DNA of 64,000 nt, from the NCBI RefSeq assembly GCF_035046485.1, contig NC_085138.1:94839766-94903765 (forward strand). The letters are read 5' to 3'. How positions within the stretch are numbered: the stretch's first letter is position 1; the number at the start of each line of letters is the position of its first letter. Below are positions 1 to 10,734 of this stretch, in pieces. The notes under the pieces were generated by a model, which worked only from the letters and a program-made list of their open reading frames with translations, made no database searches and was not told the origin of the DNA. Source of the stretch: Aedes albopictus (lineage: Eukaryota; Arthropoda; Insecta; Diptera; Culicidae). The translations under genes and the position numbers were made by a program.

Positions 1-124
1 AGCGTTTCAGTGGATTTCAGAAGGCTTCAGTACAGTTTAATGTAAGTATAGTTTCAAAATGTTTCAATGCATTTCAAAGCATTTCAAACTGTTAACACAC
101 CCTGTTCTCAACAATTCACCTAAA

Positions 125-297
125 TTAAAAATCTTGATCAGCGCACGCCCCTTCTATGCATGATGGATCTGGTCCCTTAAAAGAAATGGTTAGCACTCCC
201 CACCAGTAGTCATTCATCACACCATCATCATTATCATCTTGAACGCGATGCAGCTGCCGATCACGATATGGCCCTTCCCGAAAGCAGCCAGCAGCGC
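125..297 (-). CDS. possible terminal exon of an unrecognised small protein
   Basis: An open frame on - runs to a TAA at 125-127. A pyrimidine-rich tract followed by TAG just above position 297 would serve as a splice acceptor. The frame encodes a Cys-, Trp- and acid-containing stretch (GCFREG near its start, DDNDDG, WWGVLTISFKG, GACADQDF at the end) that looks more protein-like than random AT-rich sequence. Read from the in-frame ATG at 335-337 instead, it would be a 70-residue product with a hydrophobic, signal-like N-terminus. I do not recognise the family. No upstream exon is visible, because the gene would continue rightward into the minisatellite. It may be chance. Confidence 0.2.
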
Positions 298-1204
298 CTA
301 TGGAAAGGGTTGTATATACCCATAAAAATAATAACAATTAGTCATATAAATGGCAGGTGTTGTAAATTGTTATGATGCATCCGATGTTCTTAATTTGAGC
401 AACGGTAGCGGTAAATACACGTACGATTTCGTTTTTAGTCTTCCCCAGTCTGGCGTTGGTGTTAAAAGGAAAAGGAGTTATTGTTCATTTTTTATAATTG
501 CATTATAAAACTTATTATTTCGAACTTTTTCACGATGATGAATTGGCAATAAAAAGATGAATGCTAATTAAATGAATCTGGATACGAAAGCATTTTCAGA
601 TGAGTATTTTTATGCATTAATGTACGCAAATTTACAACTTTTTCTCTTAATAAACTGGAACACCATTTTCCTACTGGTGTAATAAAAATGCTTAAGTAAC
701 TGCAGTTATAGGTAAACTGGAACAGAATAAAGAGTTATTATGAACATTGCTGCACATTTGAGAGCAAAATCCAAAAAGATTAATACATCGTCCCAGTGAG
801 AACGTTATGTCAATATGAAGAGAAAAAGAAGACATTGTAAGTACTCGGAAATCCGCATTATTAGTGTCGAACAAAGAAGAAATCAACAGCAGAAAGCGGA
901 AAAGAGGGATTGAAAAGTACAAAAAACTGCATTATTTCAAAATTACAGCTAGAACAAATGCATCGTCCCCAACGATGCCAAGCATTCAATGCACAACAGA
1001 AACGAGCAAAGAGAACAAGCACCGTTCTCAATTGCGAGCCTTATTTCCTTCCTGTCCCGGTGCGGATATATTTCCCGGAGTGAGTTGAACGAACAAACGA
1101 CGAACCCGTTCTCCAAATTGCATTTAATAACCCCCGCGCGTGCAAAAGAAATTTGTAACAGGTCCTCCCTAATGTGCATTTGAAGGGACGTTCAATAACT
1201 ACCA
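298..1204. other. AT-rich stretch without a recognisable gene
   Basis: Only short overlapping frames are present. A piece around 791-832 (GTCCCAGTGAGAACGTTATG, then an AGAAAAAGAAG tail) matches the 3' end of the SINEs at 53590-53862 and 58822-59085, so it is probably a short SINE tail. Nothing else could be assigned. Confidence 0.5.
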
Positions 1205-1209
1205 TACTA

Positions 1210-3169
1210 CTTTACTTACTTTGTTCTGCTATTGTTTTTGTTATCCTGCTCTTGTACTGCTCTTATTCTGCTCTTGTTTTGCACTTGTTCCGCTCTTGAT
1301 CTGCTCTTGTTCTTGTTATTCTGCTCTGTCCAGCACTTGTTCTGCTCTTGTTCTGCTTTCGTTCTGCTCTTGTTCTGCACTTGTTCTGCTCTTGTTTTGC
1401 TCTTGTTCTGCTCTTGTTCTGCTCTTGTTCTGCTCTTGCTCTGCTCTCGTTCTGCACTTGTTCTCCACTTGTTTTGCTCTCGATCGACACTTGTTCTGCT
1501 TTTGTTCTGTTCTTGTTCTGATTACGTTCTGTTCTTTTTCTGCACTTGTTCTGCTCTTGTTTTGCTCTTGTTCTGCTCTTGTTCTGCTCTTGTTTTGCAC
1601 TCTTGTTCTGTTCTGCTCCTGTTTTGCACCTGTTCTACTCTTGTTTTGCTCTTGTTCTGCTCTTGTTCTGCTCTTGTTTTGCACTTGTTCTGCTCCTGTT
1701 TTGCACTTGTTCTGCACTTGTTCTGCTCTTGTTTTGCTCTTGTTCTGTTCTTGTTTTGCACTTGTTCTGCTCCTGTTTTGCACTTGTTCTGCTTTTGTTT
1801 TGCTCTTGTGCTGCTCTTGTTCTGGTTTCGTTCTGCTCTTGTCCTGCACTTGTTCTGCTCTTGTTTTGCTCTTGTTTTGCTCTTGTTCTGCTCTTGTTCT
1901 GCTTTCGTTCTGCTCTTGTTCTGCACTTGTTCTGCTCTTATTTTGCTCGTGTTCTGCTCTTGTTCTGCTCTTGTTTTGCACTTGTTCTGCTCCTGTTTTG
2001 CACTTGTGCTGCTCTTGTTTTGTTCTTGTTCTGCTTTCATTCTGCTCTTGTTCTGCAATTGTTCTGTTCTTGTTTTGCTCTTGTTCTGCTCTTGTTCTGC
2101 TTTTGTTCTGCTCTTGTTCTGCTTTCGTTCTGCTCTTGTTCTGCACTTGTTCTGCTCTTGTTCTACTCTTGTTCTGCTCTTGTTCTGCTTTCGTTCTGCT
2201 TTTGTTCTGGACTTGGTCTGCTCTTGTTTTGCTCTTGTTCTACTCTTGTTCTGCTCTTGTTCTGCACTTGTTCTGCTCCTGTTTTGCACTTTTTCTGCTC
2301 TTGTTTTGCTTTTGTTCTGCTCTTGTTCTGCTCTTGTTCTGCTTTCGTTCTGCTCTTGTTCTGCACTTGTTCTGCTCTTGTTTTGCTCTTGTTCTGCTCT
2401 TGTTCTGCTCTTGTTCTGCTTTCGTTCTGCTCTTGTTCTGCACTTGTTCTGCTCTTGTTTTGCTCTTGTTCTGCTCTTATTCTACTCTTGTTCTGCTCTT
2501 GTTCTGCTTTCGTTCCGCTCTTGTTCTGCACTTGTTCTGCTCTTGTTTTGCTCTTGTTCTGCTCTTGTTCTGCTCTTGTTTTGCACTTGTTCTGCTCCTG
2601 TTTTGCACTTGTTCTGCTCTTGTTCTGCTCTTGTTCTGCTCTTTTTCTGCCTTTGTCCTGCTCTTGTTCTACTCTTGTTTTGCTCTTGTTATGCTCTTGT
2701 TCTGTTCTTATTGTGTTCTTGTTCTGCTCTTGTTCTGCTCTTGTTCTGATCTTGTTCTGCTCGTTGCTCTTTTTCTACTTGTTTGCTTTTGTCCTGCTCT
2801 TGTTCTACTCTTGTTTTGCTCTTTGCTCTTGTTCTACTTGTTTGCTTTTGTCCTGCTCTTGTTCCACACTTATTTTGCTCTTGTTCTGCATTTGTCCTGA
2901 TCTTATTCCGATCTTGTTCTGCTTTTGTCCTGCTCTTGTTCTACTCTTGTTTTGCTCTTGTTCTGCTCTTGTTTTGCTCTTGGTTTGCTCTTGTTCTGCT
3001 CTTGTTCTGCTCTGAATCTGCTCTTGATCTGCTCTTTTTCTGCTCTTGCTCCATTCTTGTTCTGCTCTTGTTCTGTTCTGCTCTTGTTCTGCTCTCGTTC
3101 TGGTCTTGTTCTGGTCTTGTACTACTCTTGTTCTGCTCTTGCTCTGCTCTATTCTGCTCTTATTCTACT
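1210..3169. repeat. 11-bp minisatellite, unit CTGCTCTTGTT, left block
   Basis: About 1.96 kb consist of an 11-bp unit, TTCTGCTCTTG in another phase, with many variants (TGCACTTG, TGTTTTGC, TGCTTTCG). Because 11 is not a multiple of three and the unit has no stop codon in any + frame, all three + frames stay open for hundreds of codons and translate to Cys/Ser/Leu/Val repeats of period 11 residues. These are by-products of the repeat, not genes. The + strand is strongly pyrimidine-rich. Confidence 0.95.
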
Positions 3170-3557
3170 CAGTGTTGGTAAAATCACACTCAAAGCACAC
3201 TCATGAATCGCTCCTGCGTGAGTAAACTTGCGCGCGATTCTGAATCATTTTCTCACGCGTGAGATTTTCATGTAAAATCTCGCTCTCACGAGTCAAGCGC
3301 CGAAATCTCGTTCGCTTGTAAAACGAATCCAAATCAATTTGAACGACATCCAATGTTGTTGTATGATAGGTTTGCTTTTGTTCTATCATAGAATCCTAAA
3401 AACATTGATGTAAATAATAAGAACACCTAGAAATAACGCAATGAAATCGCGAGCCAACTCATGCATGATTTTTTCGGCGGTGAGTTTGGCGAGACAAGAA
3501 TCGCGCGTGAAATAACTCAAGCATGAGATTTGAGAATTTAAGTTTTTACCAACACCG
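3170..3557. mobile_element. hAT-type MITE inserted in the minisatellite
   Basis: A 388-bp non-repeat block interrupts the 11-bp array. Its ends are inverted: CAGTGTTGGTAAAA on the left and the complement of CGGTGTTGGTAAAA on the right, with one mismatch. Identical 8-bp copies of ATTCTACT flank it (3162-3169 and 3558-3565), as expected for a hAT TSD. The inside contains repeated TCACGCGTGAG-like motifs near both ends and no coding frame, so it is non-autonomous. One caution is that TTCTACT also occurs in variants of the host repeat, which weakens the TSD slightly. Confidence 0.8.
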
Positions 3558-5690
3558 ATTCTACTTCTAGTTCTGTACTTGTTCTGCTCTTGTTCTGCTC
3601 TTGATCTGCTCTTGTCCTGCTCTTGACCTGCTCTTGCTCTGTTTTGCTCTTGTTCTGCTCTCGTTCTGGTCTTGTTCTGATCTTGTTCTACTCTTATTCT
3701 GCTCTTGTTCTGCTCTATTCTGCTCTTGCACTGCTCTTATTCTGCTTCTAGTTCTGTACTTGTTCTGCTCTTGTTCTGCTCTTGATCTGCTCTTGTCCTG
3801 CTCTTGTTATGCTCTTGTTCTGCTCTTGTTTGACTCTTGTTCGGCTCTTGTTTTGCACTTTTTCTGCTCTTGCTCTGCTCTTGTTGTGGTATCTTTGCTT
3901 CTTTTGCTCTGTTCATCGTATAACTTTTATTTTTTTTCAATTCTGCTCTGGCTCTGCCCTTATTCTGCTTTTGTTCTGCTATTGTTCTGCTCTTGTTCTG
4001 CTCTTGATCTGCTCTTGCTCTGCTCTTGCTCTGCTCTTATTCTGCTTCCTGTTCTGCACTTGTTCTGCTCTTGTTCGGCTCTTGTTCTATACTTCTTCTG
4101 CGTTTGTTCTGCTCTTATTCTGCTCTTATTTTGCTCTTATGCGGCTTCCTGTTCTGCTCTTGTTATGCTTTTGTTCTGCTCTTGTTCTGCTCTTGTTCTA
4201 TTCTTGCTGTGCTCTTGTTCTGCTCTTGCTCTGCTCCTTTTCTGCTTCCTGTTATACTCTAGTTATGCTCTTGTTTTGATCTTGATCTGCTCTTATCCTG
4301 CACTTGTTCTACACTTGTTCTGCTTTTGTTCTGATCTTGTTCTGCACTTGTTTTGCTCTCGATCAGCACTTATTCTGCTCTTGTTCTGCTCATGTTATGC
4401 TCTTGTTCTGCGCTTGTTTTGCTCTCGATCTATACTTGTTCTACTTGTTCTGCACTTCTTCTGCTCTTGTTTTGTTCTTGTTCTACTCTTGCTCTGCTCT
4501 TGTTCTGCTCTTGTTCTGCTATTGCTCTGCTCTTGTTCTACACTTGTTCTACACTTGTTCTACACTTGTTCTACACTTGTTCTACACTTGTTCTACACTT
4601 GTTCTACACTTGTTCTACACTTGTTCTACACTTGTTCTACACTTGTTCTACACTTGTTCTACACTTGTTCTACACTTGTTCTACACTTGTTCTACACTTG
4701 TTCTACACTTGTTCTACACTTGTTCTACACTTGTTCTACACTTGTTCTACACTTGTTCTACACTTGTTCTACACTTGTTCTACACTTGTTCTACACTTGT
4801 TCTACACTTGTTCTACACTTGTTCTACACTTGTTCTGCACTTGTTCTACACTTGTTCTACACTTGTTCTACACTTGTTCTACACTTGTTCTACACTTGTT
4901 CTACACTTGTTCTACACTTGTTCTACACTTGTTCTACACTTGTTCTACACTTGTTCTACACTTGTTCTACACTTGTTCTACACTTGTTCTACACTTGTTC
5001 TACACTTGTTCTACACTTGTTCTACACTTGTTCTACACTTGTTCTACACTTGTTCTACACTTGTTCTACACTTGTTCTACACTTGTTCTACACTTGTTCT
5101 ACACTTGTTCTACACTTGTTCTGCTCTTGTTTTGCTATTGCTCTACTGATGTTCTTCTATTGTTCTGCTCTTGTTCTGCTCTTATTCTGCTCTTGTTCTG
5201 TTCTTGTTCTGCTCTTGTTCTGTTTGTTCGGCACTTGTTCTTCTCTTGTTTTGCTCTTGTTCTACTCCTGCTCTGCTCTTGTTCTGTTTATTCTCTGCTC
5301 CTATTCTGCTTCCTGTTATACTCTTGTTATGTTCTTATTCTGATCTTGTTCTGCTCTTATCCTGCACTTGTTCAGCTATTGTTCTGCTCTTGTTTTGCTT
5401 TTGCTCTACTCTTGCTTTGCTCTTGTTCTGCTTTTTTCTGCTATTGTTCTGCTACTCTTCTGCTCTTGTTCTGCTCTTGTTTTGCTCCAGTTCTGTTCTT
5501 GTTCTGCTCTAGTTCTGCTTGCATGGTACTTCTGCTCTTATCCTACACTAGTTCTGCTCTTGTTCTACTCTTGTTCTACACTTGTTCTGCTCTTGTTATG
5601 CACTTGTTTTGTTCTCGATCGGCACTTGTTCTGCTTTTGTTCTGCTTGTTCTGCACTTGTTCTGCTCTTGTTTTGCTCCCATACTAACAA
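3558..5690. repeat. 11-bp minisatellite, right block
   Basis: This continues the 11-bp array to the right of the MITE, with more sequence variation at the edges (TTCTGCTTCCTG, TTATGCTC and others). Open frames over this block are repeat translations. A short non-repeat patch at 3895-3945 (TTTGCTCTGTTCATCGTATAAC and following) recurs nearly unchanged at 5906-5945, so part of the array has been duplicated. Confidence 0.93.
4536..5118. repeat. homogeneous 53-copy block of TTCTACACTTG
   Basis: Exactly 583 bp equal 53 uninterrupted copies of TTCTACACTTG. The only departure I can see is one A-to-G change in copy 28 (TTCTGCACTTG from 4833). The flanking array of the same 11-bp length is far more variable, so this variant was amplified recently. 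Confidence 0.95.
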
Positions 5691-5762
5691 AAGTAGCTGC
5701 ATAACAGCTTATGCAGCAAACACTCTTGGAAGAAAGCTCGCTTAGACTCTAATACAGCAAAA

Positions 5763-5965
5763 ATGTTAGTTGGTTCTTGCTCTACTCTTGCTCTGCTCTT
5801 GTTCTGCTATTGTTCTGCTGTTGTTCTGCTATTTTTCTGCTATTGTTCTGTTCTTGTTCTACTCTTGCTCTGTTCTTGTTCTGCTCTTGTTCTGGTTATT
5901 CTGCTTCTTTTGCTCTGTTCCTCGTATAACTTTTATTTATTCTTTTTTTCTGCTTCTTTAACTTC
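5763..5965. repeat. distal remnant of the 11-bp minisatellite
   Basis: After about 70 bp of different sequence (5691-5762) the TGCTATTGTTC/TGCTCTTGTTC type repeat resumes and fades into CT-rich sequence near 6060. Confidence 0.85.
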
Positions 5966-6136
5966 CCCTGCTTCTATTTTGATTATTCTTATGATTCTAC
6001 TGACCCTTCTGATTCGTTTGCTTGTTCTGCCACCTGACTTGTTTCTTTGCTTCCTCTAATTTTTATATTTCTAATTCTTCATCGGTTTTTTTTCTGCCAG
6101 TAGCTGACACAAGTCACGACAGCAGTTTTGGCTGTT

Positions 6137-6183
6137 TAGAAGTTAATTTGACGTAACTCTAGCATACGTCAAATTAACTTCTA
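6137..6183. repeat. perfect 19-bp inverted repeat
   Basis: Arms at 6137-6155 and 6165-6183 (TAGAAGTTAATTTGACGTA and its exact complement) are separated by 9 bases. It could be a MITE remnant or a hairpin. No poly-T run follows, so it is not an obvious terminator. Confidence 0.8.
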
Positions 6184-6663
6184 ATCAATCAAAACTTGTG
6201 CAGCCGTAATTTTATATGGCATGCGTGTTACTTGAGAAGTAATCTATGTACGTTCCCTTGTAGCATCACATGTTCAGCACCAACCCATATTTAACTCGAT
6301 GCTCATTCCCTGTGATCGTAATGATAATTTCCAAACATTTCCTGAGAAAAACTTCTTCCTTTCACGCGCGAAGGCCAATCACTTCCAATTGCATCTCATT
6401 CAGAACACCATCCAGAACCAGCCGAGCAGCTCGGCTCGAGTGATGAAAGTTTGAACCTTTCTACCTGCCGAAGGCATGCGAAACGAAATTCGCTCCAAAA
6501 AATGACTTCCACGAACCCCGGTCCGTCTCGTCGTACAAGATCACGGTCGAAGCCATAGAAAATTGAGCAAATTTTACAACCTTGAAAAATTACGGAAACA
6601 CCCCGAAAAAAAACAGCAAAATCTGTATGCACGTACCTACCTTCAATTTTACGATTTTACGAA

Positions 6664-6958
6664 TTACTGTGGAACGGAAAGAAAAGTGAGAAAATTGCGG
6701 GTGCAATTAGCAAAGTCAATTGAGTCCCTCCTTCCCGGCTCGATATGGAGAGATGTACAGAGCGCATCCACCGTGTAGTCTTGTCCAGAAGAAGAGGCGA
6801 CATTGCAGATCAATTCATCTTCAGGTTTAAGGAAATCGTCTAACTCGAGGTTCCGTTCGTTATCTTTTAAATATTTTTCTGGAAATTCGTCTGGATCATA
6901 AGACGTCATGTCTTTAGAATTTCCACCGAAGATGAAATTGACAAATGGTTTTCTCAGC
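6664..6958 (-). CDS. possible exon or gene fragment, unrecognised acidic protein
   Basis: The frame on - encodes roughly 100 residues with protein-like composition and no low complexity (DPDEFPEKYLKDNERNLELD, then FLKPEDELICNVASSSGQDY, then EPGRRDSIDFANC). Directly above it the - strand reads TTTTTGATTCACAG, a good splice acceptor, so the exon would start at 6958. The frame ends at a TAA shortly after FLSVPQ. A possible donor (CA/GTAATT) overlaps that stop. I do not recognise the family and no partner exon is visible. It may be a captured or dead fragment. Confidence 0.35.
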
Positions 6959-6989
6959 CTGTGAATCAAAAACTATTTTTATCCACATT

Positions 6990-7095
6990 CCCAGGTAACA
7001 ATGACAGCTGAATAACAGCTTATTCAGCCAAAATGTTCAAAATCAAGCTTAAGAGCGGCTTATTAAGCTGTTGTACAACAATAATGTTTGTTGGG
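6990..7095. repeat. dispersed hairpin-bearing repeat
   Basis: The sequence carries a perfect hairpin, GCTGAATAA-CAGC-TTATTCAGC (about 7006-7027), followed by TTATTAAGCTGTTGTACAACAA. A diverged relative with the same order (ATAACAGCTTATGCAGC ... TTAGTTGGTTCTT) lies at about 5700-5780, so this is a dispersed repeat family. Confidence 0.6.
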
Positions 7096-7990
7096 TTCTT
7101 TTGGACCAAATCTCATTCTTAGGCGCAGGAACGGTAACCACTCATAAAAATTTATTACTCCTCAGAATCATCCGCACCCAAACTCAACCGATGCAAATGG
7201 ATGCAGTTTATGGGCCAAAGTAGGTGTACTTACAGAGCAATGGTTCCTATAAGTCCCTATTGAATTGCAAGCGAACGAAAACAACGAGCCTCCCGCGATT
7301 TGACTTTTACAGCACTTCCCAACCCAAGGAAGATTTACTGCCCTCCTCTAGACAGGTACGGACAGTGCAACCATCCGATTGGGAACAAGCAAAACTGTGA
7401 CCTGCTTGTACCTCTTGCTTAGCTCCTAGCGGCTCCACCAGAGCACCAATCCGGCACATAAATATATGTACTATGGTATTCAGGTAGGCATTAATGGGAT
7501 TAGGTGATCGCAAAATGGTCGGATAAAGCAAACAAATTCTTAACTTTCTTCGGAGGTTTATGGGCCGCGGACCTTTCTTGGCAAGACTATAAACAGGAAA
7601 AATGCAATTATTGAACACCTCTATTTATGACTGGTAGTGAAATTGGAGCCCTGGCACCGTAGGTACTGAGCGAGCAGCAACGCGAGGGCGTATATGTGTT
7701 TACTGCATTACGGTGGATTTATGAGGTAACAATCATTGTGTCACCGTAAACTACAGTCTAAGCATTAAAGCAAAAATATTTTATTAATATGGTGCTGTTC
7801 CTGGGTGACATTATGATTATGATAGTGATGACACCCAGGACTGTTTCAGACATAAGTTGAATACTGAATTTCACTTTTCTCAAATCCCATATTCGGCAAA
7901 CTTGCAAGTCTGCTTTGAAAAAAAAACTGAAACTGAACGTTATCTGGAAAAAAAATCTATACAGAAAGGAATTGAATTAAAATAGAATTG
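7096..7990. other. no recognised gene
   Basis: The longest frame (7307-7618 on -) encodes 103 residues with no recognisable motif. A short imperfect inverted repeat (TGTTCCTGGGTGACAT against GTGATGACACCCAGGACTG) lies near 7795-7845. Nothing else could be supported. Confidence 0.5.
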
Positions 7991-8020
7991 GATTTTGATT
8001 CGGATTGGTTTGGAATTTGA

Positions 8021-8495
8021 ATGGATTTGGATTAGATTTGGATTGGATTTGGATTGGATTTGGATTGGATTTGGATTGGATTTGGATTGGATTTGGATTG
8101 GATTTGGATTGGATTTGGATTGGATTTGGATTGGATTTGGATTGGATTTGGATTGGATTTGGATTGGATTTGGATTGGATTTGGATTGGATTTGGATTGG
8201 ATTTGGATTGGATTTGGATTGGATTTAGATTGGATTTGGATTGGATTTGGATTGGATTTGGATTGGATTTGGATTGGATTTGGATTGGATTTGGATTGGA
8301 TTTGGATTGGATTTGGATTGGATTTGGATTGGATTTGGATTGGATTTGGATTGGATTTGGATTGGATTTGGATTGGATTTGGATTGGATTTGGATTGGAT
8401 TTGGATTGGATTTGGATTGGATTTGGATTGGATTTGGATTGGATTTGGATTGGATTTGGATTGGATTTGGATTGGATTTGGATTGGATTTGGATT
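8021..8495. repeat. 11-bp minisatellite, unit GGATTTGGATT, first array
   Basis: About 43 near-identical copies of an 11-bp unit (GATTTGGATTG in another phase). One variant (GGATTTAGATT) lies near 8224. The unit has no + stop codon, so all + frames are open and read as Asp/Leu/Trp/Ile repeats. They are not genes. It is unrelated in sequence to the 1.2-6 kb array but has the same period. Confidence 0.95.
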
Positions 8496-8901
8496 TTTTG
8501 AAATAGAATTAAGGAGTCAATTTCCTCCAGTGTACATTGATTAACGAGATCACGAGCGGGAGAGAATCGTAGAGAGAAAGAGAGTTAACTTATCCATCAT
8601 GCTTAGATCTTGGCTTAGATTAAACTCACACATCACTAACGTTCCTGGTAGGCTTAGAGTTAGGATGAAGCACATACACATAACTCTGTATCATTCTAGA
8701 AAGTAATCAATACACTGCTTTTCAACAGTTAAAGTGTGAGTGTTTGATTTAACAAGTATTACGGTCTGGTGGTTGTGGTGATTGTGAACCTGAGTGAGAT
8801 TTTCACTAGGACACTTCCCATTCGTTTTCAGTCTTTGCTGGTGGTAAGTTGGTCGCGTCTGAGAGGGATTTCCTCTAGACTTAACTAGGCTCTGCTCAAC
8901 A
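8496..8901. other. unique spacer between two identical arrays
   Basis: About 406 bp of non-repetitive sequence split the GGATTTGGATT array. It includes a purine-rich GAGAGAATCGTAGAGAGAAAG stretch and several GT/AG-like words but no frame over 60 codons. The flanks allow a GGATT duplication, but that word is part of the array. It could be a solo LTR or another insertion, which I could not resolve. Confidence 0.5.
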
Positions 8902-9118
8902 GGATTGGATTTGGATTGGATTTGGATTGGATTTGGATTGGATTTGGATTGGATTTGGATTGGATTTGGATTGGATTTGGATTGGATTTGGATTGGATTT
9001 GGATTGGATTTGGATTGGACTTGGATTGGATTTGGATTGGATTTGGATTGGATTTGGATTGGATTTGGATTGGATTTGGATTGGATTTGGATTGGATTTG
9101 GATTGGATTTATATTGGA
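8902..9118. repeat. 11-bp minisatellite, unit GGATTTGGATT, second array
   Basis: About 19 to 20 copies of the same 11-bp unit and strand orientation as at 8021-8495, with one C variant (GGACTTGG, near 9018) and a decayed last unit (GGATTTATATT). Confidence 0.95.
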
Positions 9119-9528
9119 TTATCTCTTTTGTTAAGACGGCCCCAAAATGTGTTGATCAAACGAAATTGGGCCCCTAATGTCTCTACTGTCACTCCATGCT
9201 ATAAGTATAGGCGTGTCAATGGCGTGGTTTATATATATCAATCAAAATTGAGTTCGACCAAAACTGCGTAAAGTCGGTCACAATCAATCAACTTTAACAT
9301 CAATGTTCGGGAACGCGATAATTTGTGATATACGAATGCTGTTGTTGAGGGATATAATGGAATCTTTCAAGGCTTTCATGTTGATTGTGGTGATATCAGA
9401 CACAATTCTCATAGTTCAATAGTTCTAGGACAAATTCCATCTAATTTCCCTCCTCTTCTGCAATGTTTCCCGACCATGAATATTGCTTCTCCTGCATCGC
9501 TTCCTGCAATAGATCACCTCACGGCGAA
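9119..9528. other. no recognised gene
   Basis: AT-rich sequence between the second array and the palindromic element. I see no coding frame or repeat that I can assign. Confidence 0.4.
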
Positions 9529-9529
9529 A

Positions 9530-10140
9530 TTCTATCTCTTTCGCTCTTTCGGAGAGTTTGAAAACAACAGGACCAGTACCTGTCAAATTTGACAGGTGTT
9601 GGTCCTGTTTATAGATAGTAGAGTAAACATAGATCCGTGTTGATGAATCCGTTGTATCCAAACGAACTGTCAAAATTTGTATCCAAACGAGCATGACGTC
9701 ACGATTTGGATAACATCAATGGAACGTATGACCACCGACGAACCGACGTGACAGCTAGAACAAATAAATTCAAATTTGTTGTCCCCGACGCCATGATGAA
9801 AAATAGCCGAACACTACCGCCTCCTCTATAACGGTTCGCGTTGTTTTGATAGCTTGACTCCAAACCCCCGTGTATTCATATAGGAAAAGGTTCGCGCCTG
9901 TGCTGATTTGACAGAAGCGTTCGCTCGCTTTGCTGGTCGACCGTTAAATTTAGGGGGGACACTTTTGAAACACCACTGTCACGTCGGTTCGTCGGTGGTA
10001 TGACGTCATCATCAACCGTCACACTCTTGAAAATTACTACTTACACGCTTGAAACATTTTAGTCAGCGGTGTCCGCGGATCTATGTTTACTCTACTATCT
10101 ATAGTCCTGTTGTTTTGTTGTAGGAGAGAAAGAAAGCGAT
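9530..10140. mobile_element. palindromic MITE-like repeat interrupted by another element
   Basis: Removing 9610-10103 plus one TSD copy joins CTTTCGCTC...GAAAACAACAGGACCA with TGGTCCTGTTGTTTT...GAGAAAGAAAG. This makes a foldback whose centre is ACCTGTCAAATTTGACAGGT. A diverged relative (TCTTTCGCTCC...AACAGCTCCTGTTGTTTTC) lies at 53085-53190, so it is a dispersed family. No coding frame is present. Confidence 0.65.
9610..10103. mobile_element. 494-bp non-autonomous DNA transposon with 28-bp terminal inverted repeats (TIRs) and 8-bp TSD
   Basis: The ends are perfect inverted repeats of 28 bp starting TATAGATAGTAGAGTAAAC (9610-9637 and 10076-10103). Direct copies of GTCCTGTT flank it (9602-9609 and 10104-10111). 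A second pair of inverted arms (ACCACCGACGAACCGACGTG near 9730 and its complement near 9980) makes a nested foldback. An 8-bp TSD fits hAT, P or Merlin; the terminal bases are not the usual hAT CA(A/G). There is no transposase. Confidence 0.75.
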
Positions 10141-10429
10141 TTCTTGATGACGTCACCATGCAAAGGAGTATCGTCACCGCTAAATCATAACCCTCCCATA
10201 TCATTTGAATCCGTAGAGATATCCCAAGGGGCTGTTCCTGCTGAATGGAAAAATATATGTTGCTTTAACTATTTTGCTTTGTATGGTTTAAACACAGAGA
10301 ACAGACGTCCAAGCTCATGTAGTGCTATTGTGTAAAGCATTGCAACGGTTGTTTTGAAATAACTGGGAATGTGGCCATTACGCGGCGCTGTCAAATTTCA
10401 AATCGGGGTACAAATTGTTTACCGTAGAA

Positions 10430-10490
10430 GCGCCCGTCTAGCGAATTGGGAGTCGTGAGTTCGAGTCTCACCGGAGTACGTGGATTTCTT
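10430..10490 (+). repeat. tRNA-like T-arm fragment, probably SINE-derived
   Basis: GTGAG-TTCGAGT-CTCAC at about 10455-10471 is a perfect five-pair T arm with a B-box-like core. An upstream TAGCGAATTGGG resembles an A box, but it is only about 19 bases away instead of about 44, so this is not an intact tRNA gene. It is most likely part of a tRNA-derived repeat. Confidence 0.3.
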
Positions 10491-10734
10491 TTCATAATTT
10501 CAAATCTCAATTTGTTCATCGAGCACATGTTCTGTTGTGCACATGGATGTCAAAGCATTTTCAACAGTGTAATTTCCCACATGGCTTGGTCAGCCAAAGC
10601 AAAATCAAGAAATTGACATGTTTACCGTTGTTTTACCTTTTGGCGCTAGTGTCACCAACCAGCATTTATCTTTGGTGTCACCAAGTGTGCACCCTAGTAT
10701 AGTTCCACCAAGAGAATGTGTTGATTTTACTTGG

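Noticed and set aside
1263..2531. Gln/Lys/Asn/Arg-rich frames on the - strand
   Set aside because: Reverse-strand reading of the same minisatellite.
1221..5745. Very long + frames (up to 580 codons) rich in Cys, Ser, Leu and Val
   Set aside because: They are translations of an 11-bp repeat that has no stop codon in any + frame; all three frames are open at once and show an 11-residue period.
7995..9271. Frames of repeated Asp-Leu-Asp-Trp-Ile-Trp-Ile
   Set aside because: Translation of the GGATTTGGATT array, open in all frames.
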